64,000 nucleotides of DNA from Psychroserpens luteus (GCF_015319355.1 NZ_JADILU010000007.1:62001-126000); one strand, 5' to 3'. Shown: positions 24,635-33,749, counted from the stretch's first letter. Translations and numbers: made by a program. Notes: generated by a model not told the origin, from the sequence alone.

Positions 24635-24700
24635 ATAATGTTAATCGCTAATACTATCTTAAAACCATTTGTTCTATATCGTTTATATATACATTAAAAA

Positions 24701-25642
24701 TTAGTATTGTTTTCTTTTAAGAAAATTAAACCAATCAATTACAGGAAAATCAGACAACATTTCTTTAAAGGATGTTTCTTTTTGAAAAGGTGAAAGAATT
24801 AATAAAATACCAATAGCAAATGGAGCCATATAATTATTTACCCCAAGTACTACACCTAAGCCTACGTGTAGTAGGATTAACCCTATACCCCAAATCTTGT
24901 ATAGGTTAGGTTTAAAAAAAACAACAATTGAGAACAACTCAAGATAAATGACGAATAAATACAAAACCCAGCCAATAATATAATGCTCAATAAACCAATC
25001 TCCCAATAACGTTTTTGGCGTGATCTCAAATTGATAAATCAATACATTTCGAAAAGATAAAGGAGAAAACAGACTAACGTTTTGTGTAAAAAGTTCTATC
25101 ACTCCCCAAAATACTTTCCAAAATCCAGTTAACGCATAGGCTACTAATAAGAAAAACTTTGCACTTAAAAACATTAAAATTGTTTTCTCTTTATAATAGT
25201 TTGAACTCTCTTTGCCTGGCATTAGTGCAAAACAAAATAATGGAATTAAAACAAGGTGAGAGGCATGGTTTATCTTTCCAAACGAATTAGTTAACGCTAC
25301 TAATAAAAAATAAATAACAAACAGATAAATTCTAGACCACTGCGTATTTTTGAGTAACACTAAAATTAAACTCAACATTAAATTTATTGATAAAAAATAA
25401 CTGATGAAAAGTAAATTTTGTTGATTAACAAAGAATACTGGCCATAAAGTATCAATAAGTCTAGAAACAGCTATATCATCAAGCTTACCTAATTGAATAA
25501 ATGCTATGATAGCAAAAGCAACGTAACTAAACTTCACAAGTCTACTTGTATCATCAAACAAGATAGAACTTGGCTTATCTAATATTGATGTTTTACTCAA
25601 AACAAATTTCCAAAAAAAATGATTCTCAAGTTCCTTATTCAA
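24701..25642 (-). CDS. HTTM-like polytopic membrane protein
   Basis: A 313-residue protein with about seven to eight membrane segments. The pattern (LWPVFFVNQQNLLFISYF, HASHLVLIPLFCFAL, AKFFLLVAYALTGFWKVFWG, LLHVGLGVVLGVNNY) recalls HTTM/vitamin-K-carboxylase-like membrane domains. The catalytic lysine of carboxylases cannot be identified, so the activity is unknown. The start overlaps the stop of the upstream small membrane protein by eight bases, a sign of translational coupling. Confidence 0.6.
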   Translation of the reverse strand: MNKELENHFFWKFVLSKTSILDKPSSILFDDTSRLVKFSYVAFAIIAFIQLGKLDDIAVSRLIDTLWPVFFVNQQNLLFISYFLSINLMLSLILVLLKNTQWSRIYLFVIYFLLVALTNSFGKINHASHLVLIPLFCFALMPGKESSNYYKEKTILMFLSAKFFLLVAYALTGFWKVFWGVIELFTQNVSLFSPLSFRNVLIYQFEITPKTLLGDWFIEHYIIGWVLYLFVIYLELFSIVVFFKPNLYKIWGIGLILLHVGLGVVLGVNNYMAPFAIGILLILSPFQKETSFKEMLSDFPVIDWFNFLKRKQY

Positions 25643-26081
25643 AATAGTAATCTTCGTTTTTATAAGTTAACAATCGTTTTACAATTCTAGTTTTTTCATA
25701 ATCCTCAATGTTCAAATCCATAGTAGACTCATACAAATGGAATGTCGATTCTTTTGGAAAAATCTTGAAGATGTTTTGTTTTTTTTCAAGGTTTCCCAAA
25801 TTATATTGATCATAAAAATCTGTTACTATTAAATTTACATCAACTAGATTTATATGATGATAATTGGTGAGTTTTCTTAAATCTGTTAATTCAGGTAACG
25901 TAGAATCACCAATCTTTTCAACTAATATGTAAGATTGTTTAATTGTATTGGGAGTTTTTGAATATAATGACCATCTAAAAAAAGGAAAATATTCTTTATG
26001 TACAGCTGTAAATCTACCAACAAAAGCTATAACCAAAAAAATGGCACACCAATAGACTATAAAATTCTTATAAAACTTCAT
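25635..26081 (-). CDS. single-pass membrane protein paired with the HTTM-like protein
   Basis: A 148-residue protein with one N-terminal membrane segment (residues 8-27) and a soluble domain (FFRWSLYSKTPNTI... YHHINLVDVN...EDYEKTRIVKRLLTYKNEDYYFE). I do not recognise a family. Proteins of this size often precede HTTM-type membrane proteins in Flavobacteria, and here the coding regions overlap. The function is unknown. Confidence 0.55.
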   Translation of the reverse strand: MKFYKNFIVYWCAIFLVIAFVGRFTAVHKEYFPFFRWSLYSKTPNTIKQSYILVEKIGDSTLPELTDLRKLTNYHHINLVDVNLIVTDFYDQYNLGNLEKKQNIFKIFPKESTFHLYESTMDLNIEDYEKTRIVKRLLTYKNEDYYFE

Positions 26082-26233
26082 GTAATTTTTCTAGAGAAAA
26101 CATAAATATAATAATCTTTAAAACATTGTGTGCTTTTTTACTTTTCAATATATCTAAATAATGAATTTGATAGTAATATGACTTCAGACCATTGTATCCT
26201 TTTTCTTGTTTTAATATTCATAATTAAAAAGTG

Positions 26234-26241
26234 TATTTTTG
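26234..26241 (+). promoter_or_regulatory. -7 box of the first glycosyltransferase
   Basis: TATTTTTG, perfect TAnnTTTG. Transcription would start near 26247, so the TTG at 26239 cannot be the start codon and the ATG at 26269 is preferred. Confidence 0.55.
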
Positions 26242-26268
26242 GATGACAAATTTACTTTGACCTTTTAT

Positions 26269-27159
26269 ATGCTATCGGTACTTATTCCTGTTTATAACTA
26301 TGATATTAGACCTCTTGTGAATTTACTTCATGAGCAATTAATAGCTAGTCAAGTTGAGTTTGAAATAATATGCCTTGATGATTATTCTAACAAAAAGACA
26401 GGTATATTAAATGCTGAAATTAAACAACTCCAATACACGTCATATAAATTATCGAGTAATAACTTTGGAAGAGTTGCCACAAGACAAGCGCTTGCAAAAC
26501 AAGCAAGTTATGATTGGCTATTATTTTTAGATGCAGATGTGATGCCAAAATCTCATCAGTTTATTTCAAAATATATCGCTTTATTATCTACAGGAAATGA
26601 TGCGATTTATGGAGGTTTTGCTTACACATTAGAACAACCAAAAAACGATTATATGTTACGTTGGAGATACGGAACATCTAATGAACAAGTTCATGCATCA
26701 AAAAGAAACAAAACACCTTATAAGATTGTGATTTCTGCTAATTTTTTAATAAAGAAAACGGTTTTCTTAGAGCTTAATTCACAAATTACGCAAAGAGGTT
26801 ATGGCTATGACAATTATTTTGGAGCTTTATTAAAGAGCCTCCAATTTAAGGTTTATCATATAGATAATGAAGTCTATCATTTAGGCTTAGAACCCAACGA
26901 AATTTATCTTCATAAAATTGAGCAATCTATTGATACGCTTTTAAAATTAGACTTAAATAAAGAAATCCAACAAACCGATAATTCCCTTTACAACACCTAT
27001 AAATCCTTAAAAAGATTAAAACTTAATTATCTATTCTCTAAGATTTATCGAGTTTTCAAAAATCGTTTTAAAAAAAATCTATTAAGTCGTAAACCAGACA
27101 TTCGATTATTACAATTTTATAAATTGAGTTACATTTGTTATCAAGATTTAAACTCATGA
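26269..27159 (+). CDS. glycosyltransferase family 2
   Basis: A 296-residue GT-A glycosyltransferase starting MLSVLIPVYNYD. The nucleotide-binding and metal motifs are IICLDDYS and LFLDADVM (the DxD site), and GYGYDNYFGALL is the acceptor-side ED-like region. A longer frame from TTG 26239 exists, but the first ten residues are poorly matched and overlap the promoter. It probably adds a sugar to a surface polysaccharide or glycolipid at the cytoplasmic side. Its stop overlaps the next glycosyltransferase start (ATGA), so the two are coupled. Confidence 0.85.
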   Translation: MLSVLIPVYNYDIRPLVNLLHEQLIASQVEFEIICLDDYSNKKTGILNAEIKQLQYTSYKLSSNNFGRVATRQALAKQASYDWLLFLDADVMPKSHQFISKYIALLSTGNDAIYGGFAYTLEQPKNDYMLRWRYGTSNEQVHASKRNKTPYKIVISANFLIKKTVFLELNSQITQRGYGYDNYFGALLKSLQFKVYHIDNEVYHLGLEPNEIYLHKIEQSIDTLLKLDLNKEIQQTDNSLYNTYKSLKRLKLNYLFSKIYRVFKNRFKKNLLSRKPDIRLLQFYKLSYICYQDLNS

Positions 27160-28073
27160 ATCCTTTTATTTCAGTTATAATATCGGTTTACAATAAAGAG
27201 GCATATTTAGAACAAACTCTAAATTCTGTTTTAAAACAAAGTTTTACAAACTTTGAAGTTATCATTATCAATGATGGTTCTACAGATAATAGTCTAAAGG
27301 CTATAAAACAGTTTAAAGATTCTAGAATTAAAATTATTGATCAAGATAACCATGGTGCTTCACATGCTAGAAATCAAGGATTAAAAATAGCAAAAGGCGA
27401 TTATATTGCACTATTAGATGGTGATGATTTTTGGGATGAACAATTTTTAGAAACCATTAGTGACGCTATTTCTAAAAATCCTGATGAAGCTATTTTTACG
27501 ACAGCCATTGCTCATAAGTATGACAATATAGTACCTGTTTCTTATAGTTTTAAAATGGATAAAGATATTCAGATTTTAGATTATTTTGAGGCCAGCCAAG
27601 ATCATTCTATATTATCTGGATCAAGTGTTGTTTTTAAAAAATCTATCCTCAACATTACAGGAACATTTGATGAAACAATAAAATCTGGTCAAGACACAGA
27701 TTTATGGATACGGTTTGGATTACATTTTCCTGTAGTATTTATTAATAAAGTGATGGTCTATTATGTATACAACACTTCAAGCTTATCAAACACAACTGTT
27801 AACTTAAAAGACAAATCAAAATTTGATAAATATATAGAAGAAGAAAAATGCAACTTAAATTTGAAAAGGTTTTTAGATAGAAACAGATTTTCTCTCGCTA
27901 TTTTAAGCACACTAAATAAAGATAAAAGTTCTTATCTATTTTATAGAAACTCTTTGAGCCTTGAAAATCTATCATTCAAAAGAAAAGTGCTTATAAATAG
28001 TCCCAGATGGTTTTTAAAAATAGTATTAAAACTAAAATCACTGAAAGGACAAAAAACGTATTATCAAACATAA
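27156..28073 (+). CDS. glycosyltransferase family 2
   Basis: A 305-residue GT-A enzyme beginning MNPFISVIISVYNKEAYLEQTL. It shows NDGSTDNS, ARNQGLKIAKGDYIALLDGDDFW (DxD) and a GQDTDLWIRFG acceptor motif. I start it at ATG 27156, which overlaps the preceding stop in the form ATGA; the upstream TTG frame extends into the previous gene. It is likely a glycosyltransferase of the surface-polysaccharide region. The end overlaps the convergent FdtA gene by ten bases. Confidence 0.88.
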   Translation: MNPFISVIISVYNKEAYLEQTLNSVLKQSFTNFEVIIINDGSTDNSLKAIKQFKDSRIKIIDQDNHGASHARNQGLKIAKGDYIALLDGDDFWDEQFLETISDAISKNPDEAIFTTAIAHKYDNIVPVSYSFKMDKDIQILDYFEASQDHSILSGSSVVFKKSILNITGTFDETIKSGQDTDLWIRFGLHFPVVFINKVMVYYVYNTSSLSNTTVNLKDKSKFDKYIEEEKCNLNLKRFLDRNRFSLAILSTLNKDKSSYLFYRNSLSLENLSFKRKVLINSPRWFLKIVLKLKSLKGQKTYYQT

Positions 28074-28471
28074 AAATTAAGATAATCCTGATAATCTCTT
28101 ATATAATCATTTTCGTCAAATTCACCAGAAGCTAATACTAAACATACTGCACCAGATGAAAAATTATCTAACTCTCTCCAAATCCCAGTAGGTATTAATA
28201 ATCCTTTATTGGGTTTATTAAGCATTACTCTTTGTTTTGATTTACCATCATTAAGTACGACTTCAAAGCTACCACTTAGCGCGATTAAGAACTCTTGCTG
28301 TTCTTTATGAGCATGTCCTCCTCTAAACGCATCACTTGGTACGTCATACAAATAATATACTCTTTTAATTGCGTAAGGGATACAGTCTTTTTCTATAACT
28401 GCGAGATTGCCTCTAGGGTCTGAAATTTTAGGAATTTCAATAATCATTTTATCGTTTATACTATTGTGCAT
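28064..28471 (-). CDS. fdtA: FdtA/QdtA-type dTDP-4-keto-6-deoxyglucose 3,4-ketoisomerase
   Basis: A 135-residue cupin starting SINDKMIIEIPKISDPRGNLAVIE. FRGGHAHKEQQEFLIALSGSFEVVL carries the catalytic His residues, and KGLLIPTGIWREL with VCLVLASGEFDENDYIRDY is typical of the WxcM/FdtA family. It isomerises dTDP-4-keto-6-deoxyglucose to the 3-keto sugar, the substrate for an FdtB/QdtB aminotransferase, which lies at 37327. FdtA (galacto) and QdtA (gluco) products cannot be told apart here. The upstream glycosyltransferase overlaps its start by 11 bases. Confidence 0.8.
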   Translation of the reverse strand: MHNSINDKMIIEIPKISDPRGNLAVIEKDCIPYAIKRVYYLYDVPSDAFRGGHAHKEQQEFLIALSGSFEVVLNDGKSKQRVMLNKPNKGLLIPTGIWRELDNFSSGAVCLVLASGEFDENDYIRDYQDYLNFYV

Positions 28472-29570
28472 GTTTTATTAATTGTTCCCAGTGACGAGAA
28501 ATATTGTTTATAGAAAATTTTTCAACAGAATTAGAGGCTCTATTCTTACAATGATTATATAATTTTTCATCTTGAAATAGACTTATCATCGCTTTTGCAA
28601 AATCATCTACATTTCTATTTGGTACTAATAACCCATTTTCTTTATGAATTATTATTTCATTTGGTCCAGATTTAATATCCAAAGAAATTATAGGAACTCC
28701 AACTGATAGGCTTTCTAAAATCACCATTGGAAACCCTTCATAACGACTCGTTAAAGTCACAAATTTACTATTATAAATATAAGGAAACGGATTAGTTGTG
28801 TAAGGATAAAATAGGATGAAATCACTACATTTTAATTGCTCTACATAAACCTTAAGTTCTTCCTTATCCTTGCCATCTCCCAAAATAACAAGAAAAATAT
28901 TCTTTTCCCATAGTTTAGATTTAAAAAATGAATCAATAAGAAATCTAAAATCTTTTATTTCATCTTCAATTCTTCCATAGGATAAAATATAATTTTTGTC
29001 ATTTAAAGGATTTTCAGAAATTTTATCTGAATCTATCCATTTTGGATCATATGCATTGTAAATAGTCAGTGAATTATCTAATCCATTCGCTTTTAATATT
29101 TCATTTTTAATGTAATTAGAAACCGCTATATTAACATAATTACTCTTGTAGATTTTAATAAATCTATGTAATGAATCTTTTGTGTTTAAAACTTGTTTTG
29201 AGCTATGGAGTACATATATTTTCTTTATATCTCTATATAAATATTTCTGATAGAACAACTCTCTGTAGTAATTATTCTTAGGCCTATGATCAATAATAAA
29301 ATCAAACTCTTGTACTTTGAGATAATCTCTAAATTTTTTGAAACGCTTTAATCTGCTAAAAATCGTATCACCATTAATATCTTTGGATATACCTAGATTA
29401 AATAAGTTACCTGAATACGAATAATAAATTTGATTGACTAAGATTACAAGATGCACCTCATGCCCTATTCTAGACAACATATGAGTTAGCATTGAAACAG
29501 ACCGTTCTGCACCACCTTTTGACAATGAAATTGCTACAATACAAATTTTTTTTTTATCAGTTTTTAGCAT
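28461..29570 (-). CDS. glycosyltransferase family 4 (GT-B)
   Basis: A 369-residue GT-B enzyme. The N-terminal KKICIVAISLSKGGAERSVSMLTHMLSRIGHEVHLV and the C-terminal ILGDGKDKEELK, FVTLTSRYEGFPMVILESLSVGVPIISLDIKSGPNEII carry the family signature, including the EGFPxxxLE nucleotide-sugar site. It probably acts in assembly of the polysaccharide repeat unit. It is transcribed leftwards with FdtA, from a promoter that overlaps that of the divergent glycosyltransferase at 29606. Confidence 0.88.
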   Translation of the reverse strand: MLKTDKKKICIVAISLSKGGAERSVSMLTHMLSRIGHEVHLVILVNQIYYSYSGNLFNLGISKDINGDTIFSRLKRFKKFRDYLKVQEFDFIIDHRPKNNYYRELFYQKYLYRDIKKIYVLHSSKQVLNTKDSLHRFIKIYKSNYVNIAVSNYIKNEILKANGLDNSLTIYNAYDPKWIDSDKISENPLNDKNYILSYGRIEDEIKDFRFLIDSFFKSKLWEKNIFLVILGDGKDKEELKVYVEQLKCSDFILFYPYTTNPFPYIYNSKFVTLTSRYEGFPMVILESLSVGVPIISLDIKSGPNEIIIHKENGLLVPNRNVDDFAKAMISLFQDEKLYNHCKNRASNSVEKFSINNISRHWEQLIKHAQ

Positions 29571-29577
29571 TAAAAGC

Positions 29578-29585
29578 TATCTTTG
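29578..29585 (+). promoter_or_regulatory. -7 box of the 29606 glycosyltransferase
   Basis: TATCTTTG, a perfect TAnnTTTG, 20 bases before the ATG at 29606. It lies three bases from an opposing box at 29589. Confidence 0.55.
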
Positions 29586-29588
29586 AAA

Positions 29589-29596
29589 CAAATGTA
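29589..29596 (-). promoter_or_regulatory. -7 box of the 29570 glycosyltransferase
   Basis: The minus strand reads TACATTTG, a perfect TAnnTTTG, 18 bases before the ATG at 29570. Its start site would fall inside the opposing -7 box. Confidence 0.5.
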
Positions 29597-29605
29597 CTAA
29601 TATAA

Positions 29606-30742
29606 ATGAAGATTTTATTAATTGGAGAATATAGTAGATTGCACAACTCCTTAAAAGAAGGCTTAGTACAGTTAGGGCATGAAGTTGTTATTGTGGGTAA
29701 TGGTGATGGTTTTAAAAATTATCCTGTTGATATCCTATTAAAAAACAACTATACAAAAGGGCCTTTAAATATCTTAAGAAAAATTCTCCATCGCCTTTTA
29801 AAAATAGATTTAAACTCTATTTCAATAGAGAAACAATTTAATACTTATAAAGAACAATTAAAAGGTTTTGACATTGTCCAACTTATTAATGAACGACCTT
29901 TTAAAACAATTGCTGAAACTGAAAAAAAACTCTTAAATTATATTTTAGAGAATAATAAAAACGTGTTCTTATTGTCCTGTGGTTACGATTTCCCTAGTGT
30001 AGATTATGCTATGAAAAAGAAATTTAGATATTCTATTTTAACACCTTATTTTGAAGATAAAGTCACGAAAAAAGAATTTAATCCTATTCTTTTACATCTA
30101 GAGAATCAGCATAAAGAAATACATTATTATTTATACAAAAATATTAAAGGAGTTATCTCATCAGATATGGATTATCACTTACCATTAAAGGGGAACTCTA
30201 AGTATTTAGGATTAATTCCTAATCCCATAAATACTGATAAAATTCTTTTTACCAAAAATCATCTACAAGATAAAATTATTATTTTTCATGGTATTAATAA
30301 AGCTAATTATTACAAAAAAGGAAATGATATTTTTGAAGAGGCTTTAGAGATAATTAATAGTAGATATAAGGACAAAGTTGAAATAATTTCAACAACAGAT
30401 ATTCCTTATAACGATTACATAAATATATACAACAAAGCACATATTTTATTAGATATGGTTTATGCGTACGACCAAGGCTATAATGCTTTAGAAGCTATGG
30501 CAAAAGGCAAAGTTGTATTTACTGGTGCAGAACAAGAATGGTTAGACTATTATGGATTAGAAAAAAATACGGTTGCCATAAATGCTGAGCCTAGTGTAGA
30601 TAATATTGTTGAAAATTTAGAATGGCTGATTAATAATCCAGAACACATTATTACAATTTCTAAAAATGCAAGGCATTTTATAGAAAGAGAACATGATTTG
30701 TTGAAAATCACAAAAAAATATTTAGAGACTTGGGAAAAATAA
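29606..30742 (+). CDS. GT-B type glycosyltransferase
   Basis: A 378-residue protein with GT-B architecture. The N-terminal MKILLIGEYSRLHNSLKEGLVQLGHEVVIVG Rossmann half is followed by a C-terminal half with FHGINKANYYKKGNDIFEEAL, the nucleotide-binding MVYAYDQGYNALEAMAKGKVVFTG, and AEQEWLDYY. The exact GT family and sugar are not evident. It is a single gene between divergent and convergent neighbours. A hairpin terminator follows the stop. Confidence 0.8.
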   Translation: MKILLIGEYSRLHNSLKEGLVQLGHEVVIVGNGDGFKNYPVDILLKNNYTKGPLNILRKILHRLLKIDLNSISIEKQFNTYKEQLKGFDIVQLINERPFKTIAETEKKLLNYILENNKNVFLLSCGYDFPSVDYAMKKKFRYSILTPYFEDKVTKKEFNPILLHLENQHKEIHYYLYKNIKGVISSDMDYHLPLKGNSKYLGLIPNPINTDKILFTKNHLQDKIIIFHGINKANYYKKGNDIFEEALEIINSRYKDKVEIISTTDIPYNDYINIYNKAHILLDMVYAYDQGYNALEAMAKGKVVFTGAEQEWLDYYGLEKNTVAINAEPSVDNIVENLEWLINNPEHIITISKNARHFIEREHDLLKITKKYLETWEK

Positions 30743-30744
30743 AA

Positions 30745-30772
30745 CTGCCAGTTTTTTTTTAATAACTGGCAG
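30745..30772. terminator. bidirectional terminator between convergent genes
   Basis: CTGCCAGTT (30745-30753) pairs with AACTGGCAG (30764-30772). On the minus strand it is followed by a T run, so it best ends the subtilase transcript from the right, and it may also serve the glycosyltransferase. Confidence 0.75.
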
Positions 30773-30780
30773 CTATGAAT

Positions 30781-32763
30781 TTATTTTTTCACTATTTTTT
30801 GAACATGGATTTGTTTACCATTTCCATCTAAAATTTGTAAAATATAAATACCTTCATATAAATGTTCTAAGTTCAGATTAACTGAACTTGAATTAATCTT
30901 ATCCTTAAAATAAACTTCTTGTTTGTAAAAATCATAAATTTTGATACTTATCAAATTTTTATTACTAGCAGGCAAGTTTGACAATTCAACATTATTAGTA
31001 ACTAACGTTGGTATAACTTGAATCTCACTTTCTTTACTTTCATCTTTACCAATACTTGATAATCTTGAACTCGAACTTGATGGTATTGTACAATCTAATG
31101 TCAACGTCTCATCAATACTTAAATCAATGTAACCACCAGTTTGGGGATAATAATCACCACTTAATATTTCAATGTTATTTCTTGCTTTAAATTTGAGTTT
31201 AGATCCGCCTGTCACATCATTATTCGACATTTTAATCTCATAAGGAGCTGTTACTAATTTATAAAACCAATGCCTATACAAGATTCTGTCCTTAACTTCG
31301 ACAGTTCCTAAATCATCTGCCATATCTTTTGACATCTTCACAGCTTCATAAGCATCTAATCTACCAGCTCCAAGTCTTCCATAGAAGGGTAAGTTTTCTG
31401 GAATATCATCAATTTTCACTGCAGTAAGTTTAATAATAGTTTCTATTTCTTTTGGATCTAAGCAAAAATTAACAGAATACATTAAACCTACCGTACCTGC
31501 AACAACTGGTGCTGCCCAAGAAGTCCCTCCAAGTCCAGGATTTTTATATTGACTATTAGAGTTAGTACTTGGGTTAAGTGCTGGAGTTCCATAATACGTC
31601 GGAACTACAATATCAACTGAATCATTATGTTGAAAAGAGATATTAGCCTCACTTATAGGGATCTGAGGATTAGTACCTGAATAATGGTAAGGAAAAGGTT
31701 GCTTTATTAAATGTACATCTTTCCAATTATCATAAGTTAAAGGATCTCCATCCGTATCAACTCCAATATCATTTTTGTTACCAACAGTTGAGACTGAAAT
31801 CACATTTTGATAAGAAGCTGGATAAATATACCTACTAGCATAACTTTCATTAGTATAAACACCATTTGTTCCTGTAGTACCACCTTTATAAGGTCCATTT
31901 CCAGCAGCACATATTACAACGGTTCCGTTAGCTACCATATTGTTAACTATATTTTGCTGTGAGATACTTCCACCTGTAGTTGAAGGGCTTCCAAAACTTC
32001 CATTTACAGCTTTAGCTCCAATTAGCGATAATTCCTTCATACCATTGATACTCAAAGACCTATTAGCTAATCCTTTTGTATCAAAACCAATAGAAGAAAT
32101 ACCTTCATTGTTATCTGTAGCTGCTGTAACACGTCCCATTGTACCAGATCCATGACCTGAGGAACTACTAGTTCCGCTGTCATAACTTCCAACACCTCCT
32201 ACAATTTCTGTAGTCAATTCTGGATGATCAACTTGAAAACCAGTGTCACTAACACCAATTAAAACATAATCTTTTCCTAAAGTAATATCCCAAGCTTCTT
32301 GAGCTCTAATCATAATTAAATCATTCTGTTCATTTGAAGTAACATTGGTTTGAGAACTTACATCTAAAGTTTCAAAATCATCTGGCATGTATAGAGATTC
32401 ATATGCAATCAACTTTTCATAACTGATGTATTGATTAAAATCATTTATCAATTTTGCTACTAGAACATCAACCCTGCTTTCATCTTGTAATTCAATGATG
32501 ACTCTTAAAAGGTTTTCAGTCAGATTAACATCAATTTCATTGACGTAAACACAATTAGAAACAATTAATTCATCTAAAATTGTATTTATAGATTTTGAAT
32601 ACTTAAGTTTTTCATTTACTAAAAATTTGTTTTTCGTTTTGTCATATTCTGGAATGTAACTGTTATCTACTACTTCAATATAAAATTCTTTAAAGTCTTG
32701 TCCATAAAAAAAATGAGTAGTAAAGAAAATTAATAAACAGACTATTATTTTCATAATTCTCAT
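30781..32763 (-). CDS. subtilisin-like (S8) serine protease with T9SS sorting domain
   Basis: A 660-residue precursor with a signal peptide to about residue 21 (ending FYG|Q). The catalytic triad is Asp173 (VSDTG), His204 (GHGSGTMG) and Ser415 (GGTSWAAP), with the oxyanion Asn289 in AAGNG. The region from 22 to 150 is a propeptide-like domain. The last ~70 residues (ISIKIYDFYKQEVYF...EGIYILQILDGNGKQIHVQKIVKK) form a type A T9SS C-terminal domain. It is therefore a surface-anchored or released protease. It follows the tail-fibre-like gene by three bases and is probably cotranscribed with it. Confidence 0.92.
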   Translation of the reverse strand: MRIMKIIVCLLIFFTTHFFYGQDFKEFYIEVVDNSYIPEYDKTKNKFLVNEKLKYSKSINTILDELIVSNCVYVNEIDVNLTENLLRVIIELQDESRVDVLVAKLINDFNQYISYEKLIAYESLYMPDDFETLDVSSQTNVTSNEQNDLIMIRAQEAWDITLGKDYVLIGVSDTGFQVDHPELTTEIVGGVGSYDSGTSSSSGHGSGTMGRVTAATDNNEGISSIGFDTKGLANRSLSINGMKELSLIGAKAVNGSFGSPSTTGGSISQQNIVNNMVANGTVVICAAGNGPYKGGTTGTNGVYTNESYASRYIYPASYQNVISVSTVGNKNDIGVDTDGDPLTYDNWKDVHLIKQPFPYHYSGTNPQIPISEANISFQHNDSVDIVVPTYYGTPALNPSTNSNSQYKNPGLGGTSWAAPVVAGTVGLMYSVNFCLDPKEIETIIKLTAVKIDDIPENLPFYGRLGAGRLDAYEAVKMSKDMADDLGTVEVKDRILYRHWFYKLVTAPYEIKMSNNDVTGGSKLKFKARNNIEILSGDYYPQTGGYIDLSIDETLTLDCTIPSSSSSRLSSIGKDESKESEIQVIPTLVTNNVELSNLPASNKNLISIKIYDFYKQEVYFKDKINSSSVNLNLEHLYEGIYILQILDGNGKQIHVQKIVKK

Positions 32764-32765
32764 AA

Positions 32766-33617
32766 CTAATCTATTTTAGTTTTTAATTCATCAATCTCTT
32801 TTTTGAGTTCAATAGTATAGAGTGTCAATTCTTCTATTTTTTGGAGTAGTAATTTATTCATTTCCCCAAGTTCAATACCATTTTCTTCAACTTCTGCTGC
32901 GCTTGGTATATTTTGTAAATGTCCATTAACTTTAATAAATGTTTCAACCTCTTCTAGTGTTGGTAATTTATATTCTTCTTCAAAAACATAATCAGCCCAA
33001 TCAGTATATACTTTGACAGAGTGTGCTCTCATTTTACCATTAACAGTCAAATTATATAATTCACCGTTATCATTAAAAGAATTTGTCCCAATTGTTAAAT
33101 AAGAGTTTACTTTAGGTAAGTTTAAATATACATTATCACTACCATCTTCACTTAATTTAAAAAAATGCGACTGACTCTTATTGTAATACAATAGTTCACT
33201 TGAACCTCCCGTGTTAGCAAAAAACCTCCATCTACTTTTAAAGTTTCTATCTTCCATACCGATAAAAGATTGCGCTTGAGCATCAATATTTGATTCAGGA
33301 AAATCTAAGACATTTAGTATAAAACCACTAGGACCAAATTGTGTTCCTGCATTTAATACAGAGCATTGTAAATTCCTATCGGACACGCTACTAAATAGAG
33401 AACCATTTGGCAAAGGTTTGGAAAATATTCCACGTTCGCCTTTAACTGTACCAATAATCTCTAATTTTTCAGTAGGTGTCAAGGTACCAACTCCAACATT
33501 CCCAGCAGTAGACCCAGAATTATTTGTGGTTGGAGTTACAGTACCATTGGGAGTACTAACCTGTGAGAAACAAAAAATTGAAAATAAAAAGATGGATGTA
33601 AAAAGTAATTTTTTCAT
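32766..33617 (-). CDS. secreted tail-fibre-like (S74-type) surface protein
   Basis: A 283-residue precursor with a signal peptide (1-18, ending CFS|Q). The segment GNVGVGTLTPTEKLEIIGTVKGERG is the usual start of Bacteroidota tail-fibre or cell-surface fibre proteins. The C-terminal YVFEEEYKLPTLEEVETFIKVNGHLQNIPSAAEVEENGIELGEMNKLLLQKIEELTLYTIELKKEI ends in a coiled coil, as in proteins carrying an intramolecular-chaperone-like tail. No phage genes are nearby, so it is a host surface protein, not a prophage remnant. It precedes the S8 protease in one operon. Confidence 0.8.
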   Translation of the reverse strand: MKKLLFTSIFLFSIFCFSQVSTPNGTVTPTTNNSGSTAGNVGVGTLTPTEKLEIIGTVKGERGIFSKPLPNGSLFSSVSDRNLQCSVLNAGTQFGPSGFILNVLDFPESNIDAQAQSFIGMEDRNFKSRWRFFANTGGSSELLYYNKSQSHFFKLSEDGSDNVYLNLPKVNSYLTIGTNSFNDNGELYNLTVNGKMRAHSVKVYTDWADYVFEEEYKLPTLEEVETFIKVNGHLQNIPSAAEVEENGIELGEMNKLLLQKIEELTLYTIELKKEIDELKTKID

Positions 33618-33713
33618 AATATTTGATTTTTAGATTAAACATATTTTAATGTAAGAAATTAAAACAAAAAAAAAAACACCTTAAGTGTTAAATGTTTAAA
33701 AATCAGGTATTTA

Positions 33714-33749
33714 TTACGGTTTTTCCGTAATTTGAAATACGTTTTTTCC
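33714..33749 (+). promoter_or_regulatory. paired TACGG-T5-6-CC boxes, period 23
   Basis: TACGGTTTTTCC (33715-33726) and TACGTTTTTTCC (33738-33749) are 23 bases apart. The first also forms the inverted repeat TTACGG/CCGTAA (33714-33730). The pair resembles the boxes at 2898 and 2920, here between the divergent tail-fibre-like gene and the sulfotransferase gene. Confidence 0.4.

Noticed and set aside
26239-26268. TTG start adding ten residues to the first GT2 enzyme
   Set aside because: It overlaps the -7 box TATTTTTG (26234-26241), and MLSVLIPVYN at 26269 is the canonical GT2 start.
32766-33617. Tail-fibre-like protein as evidence for a prophage
   Set aside because: No capsid, terminase, portal or lysis genes are nearby; it carries a signal peptide and is coupled to a T9SS protease.
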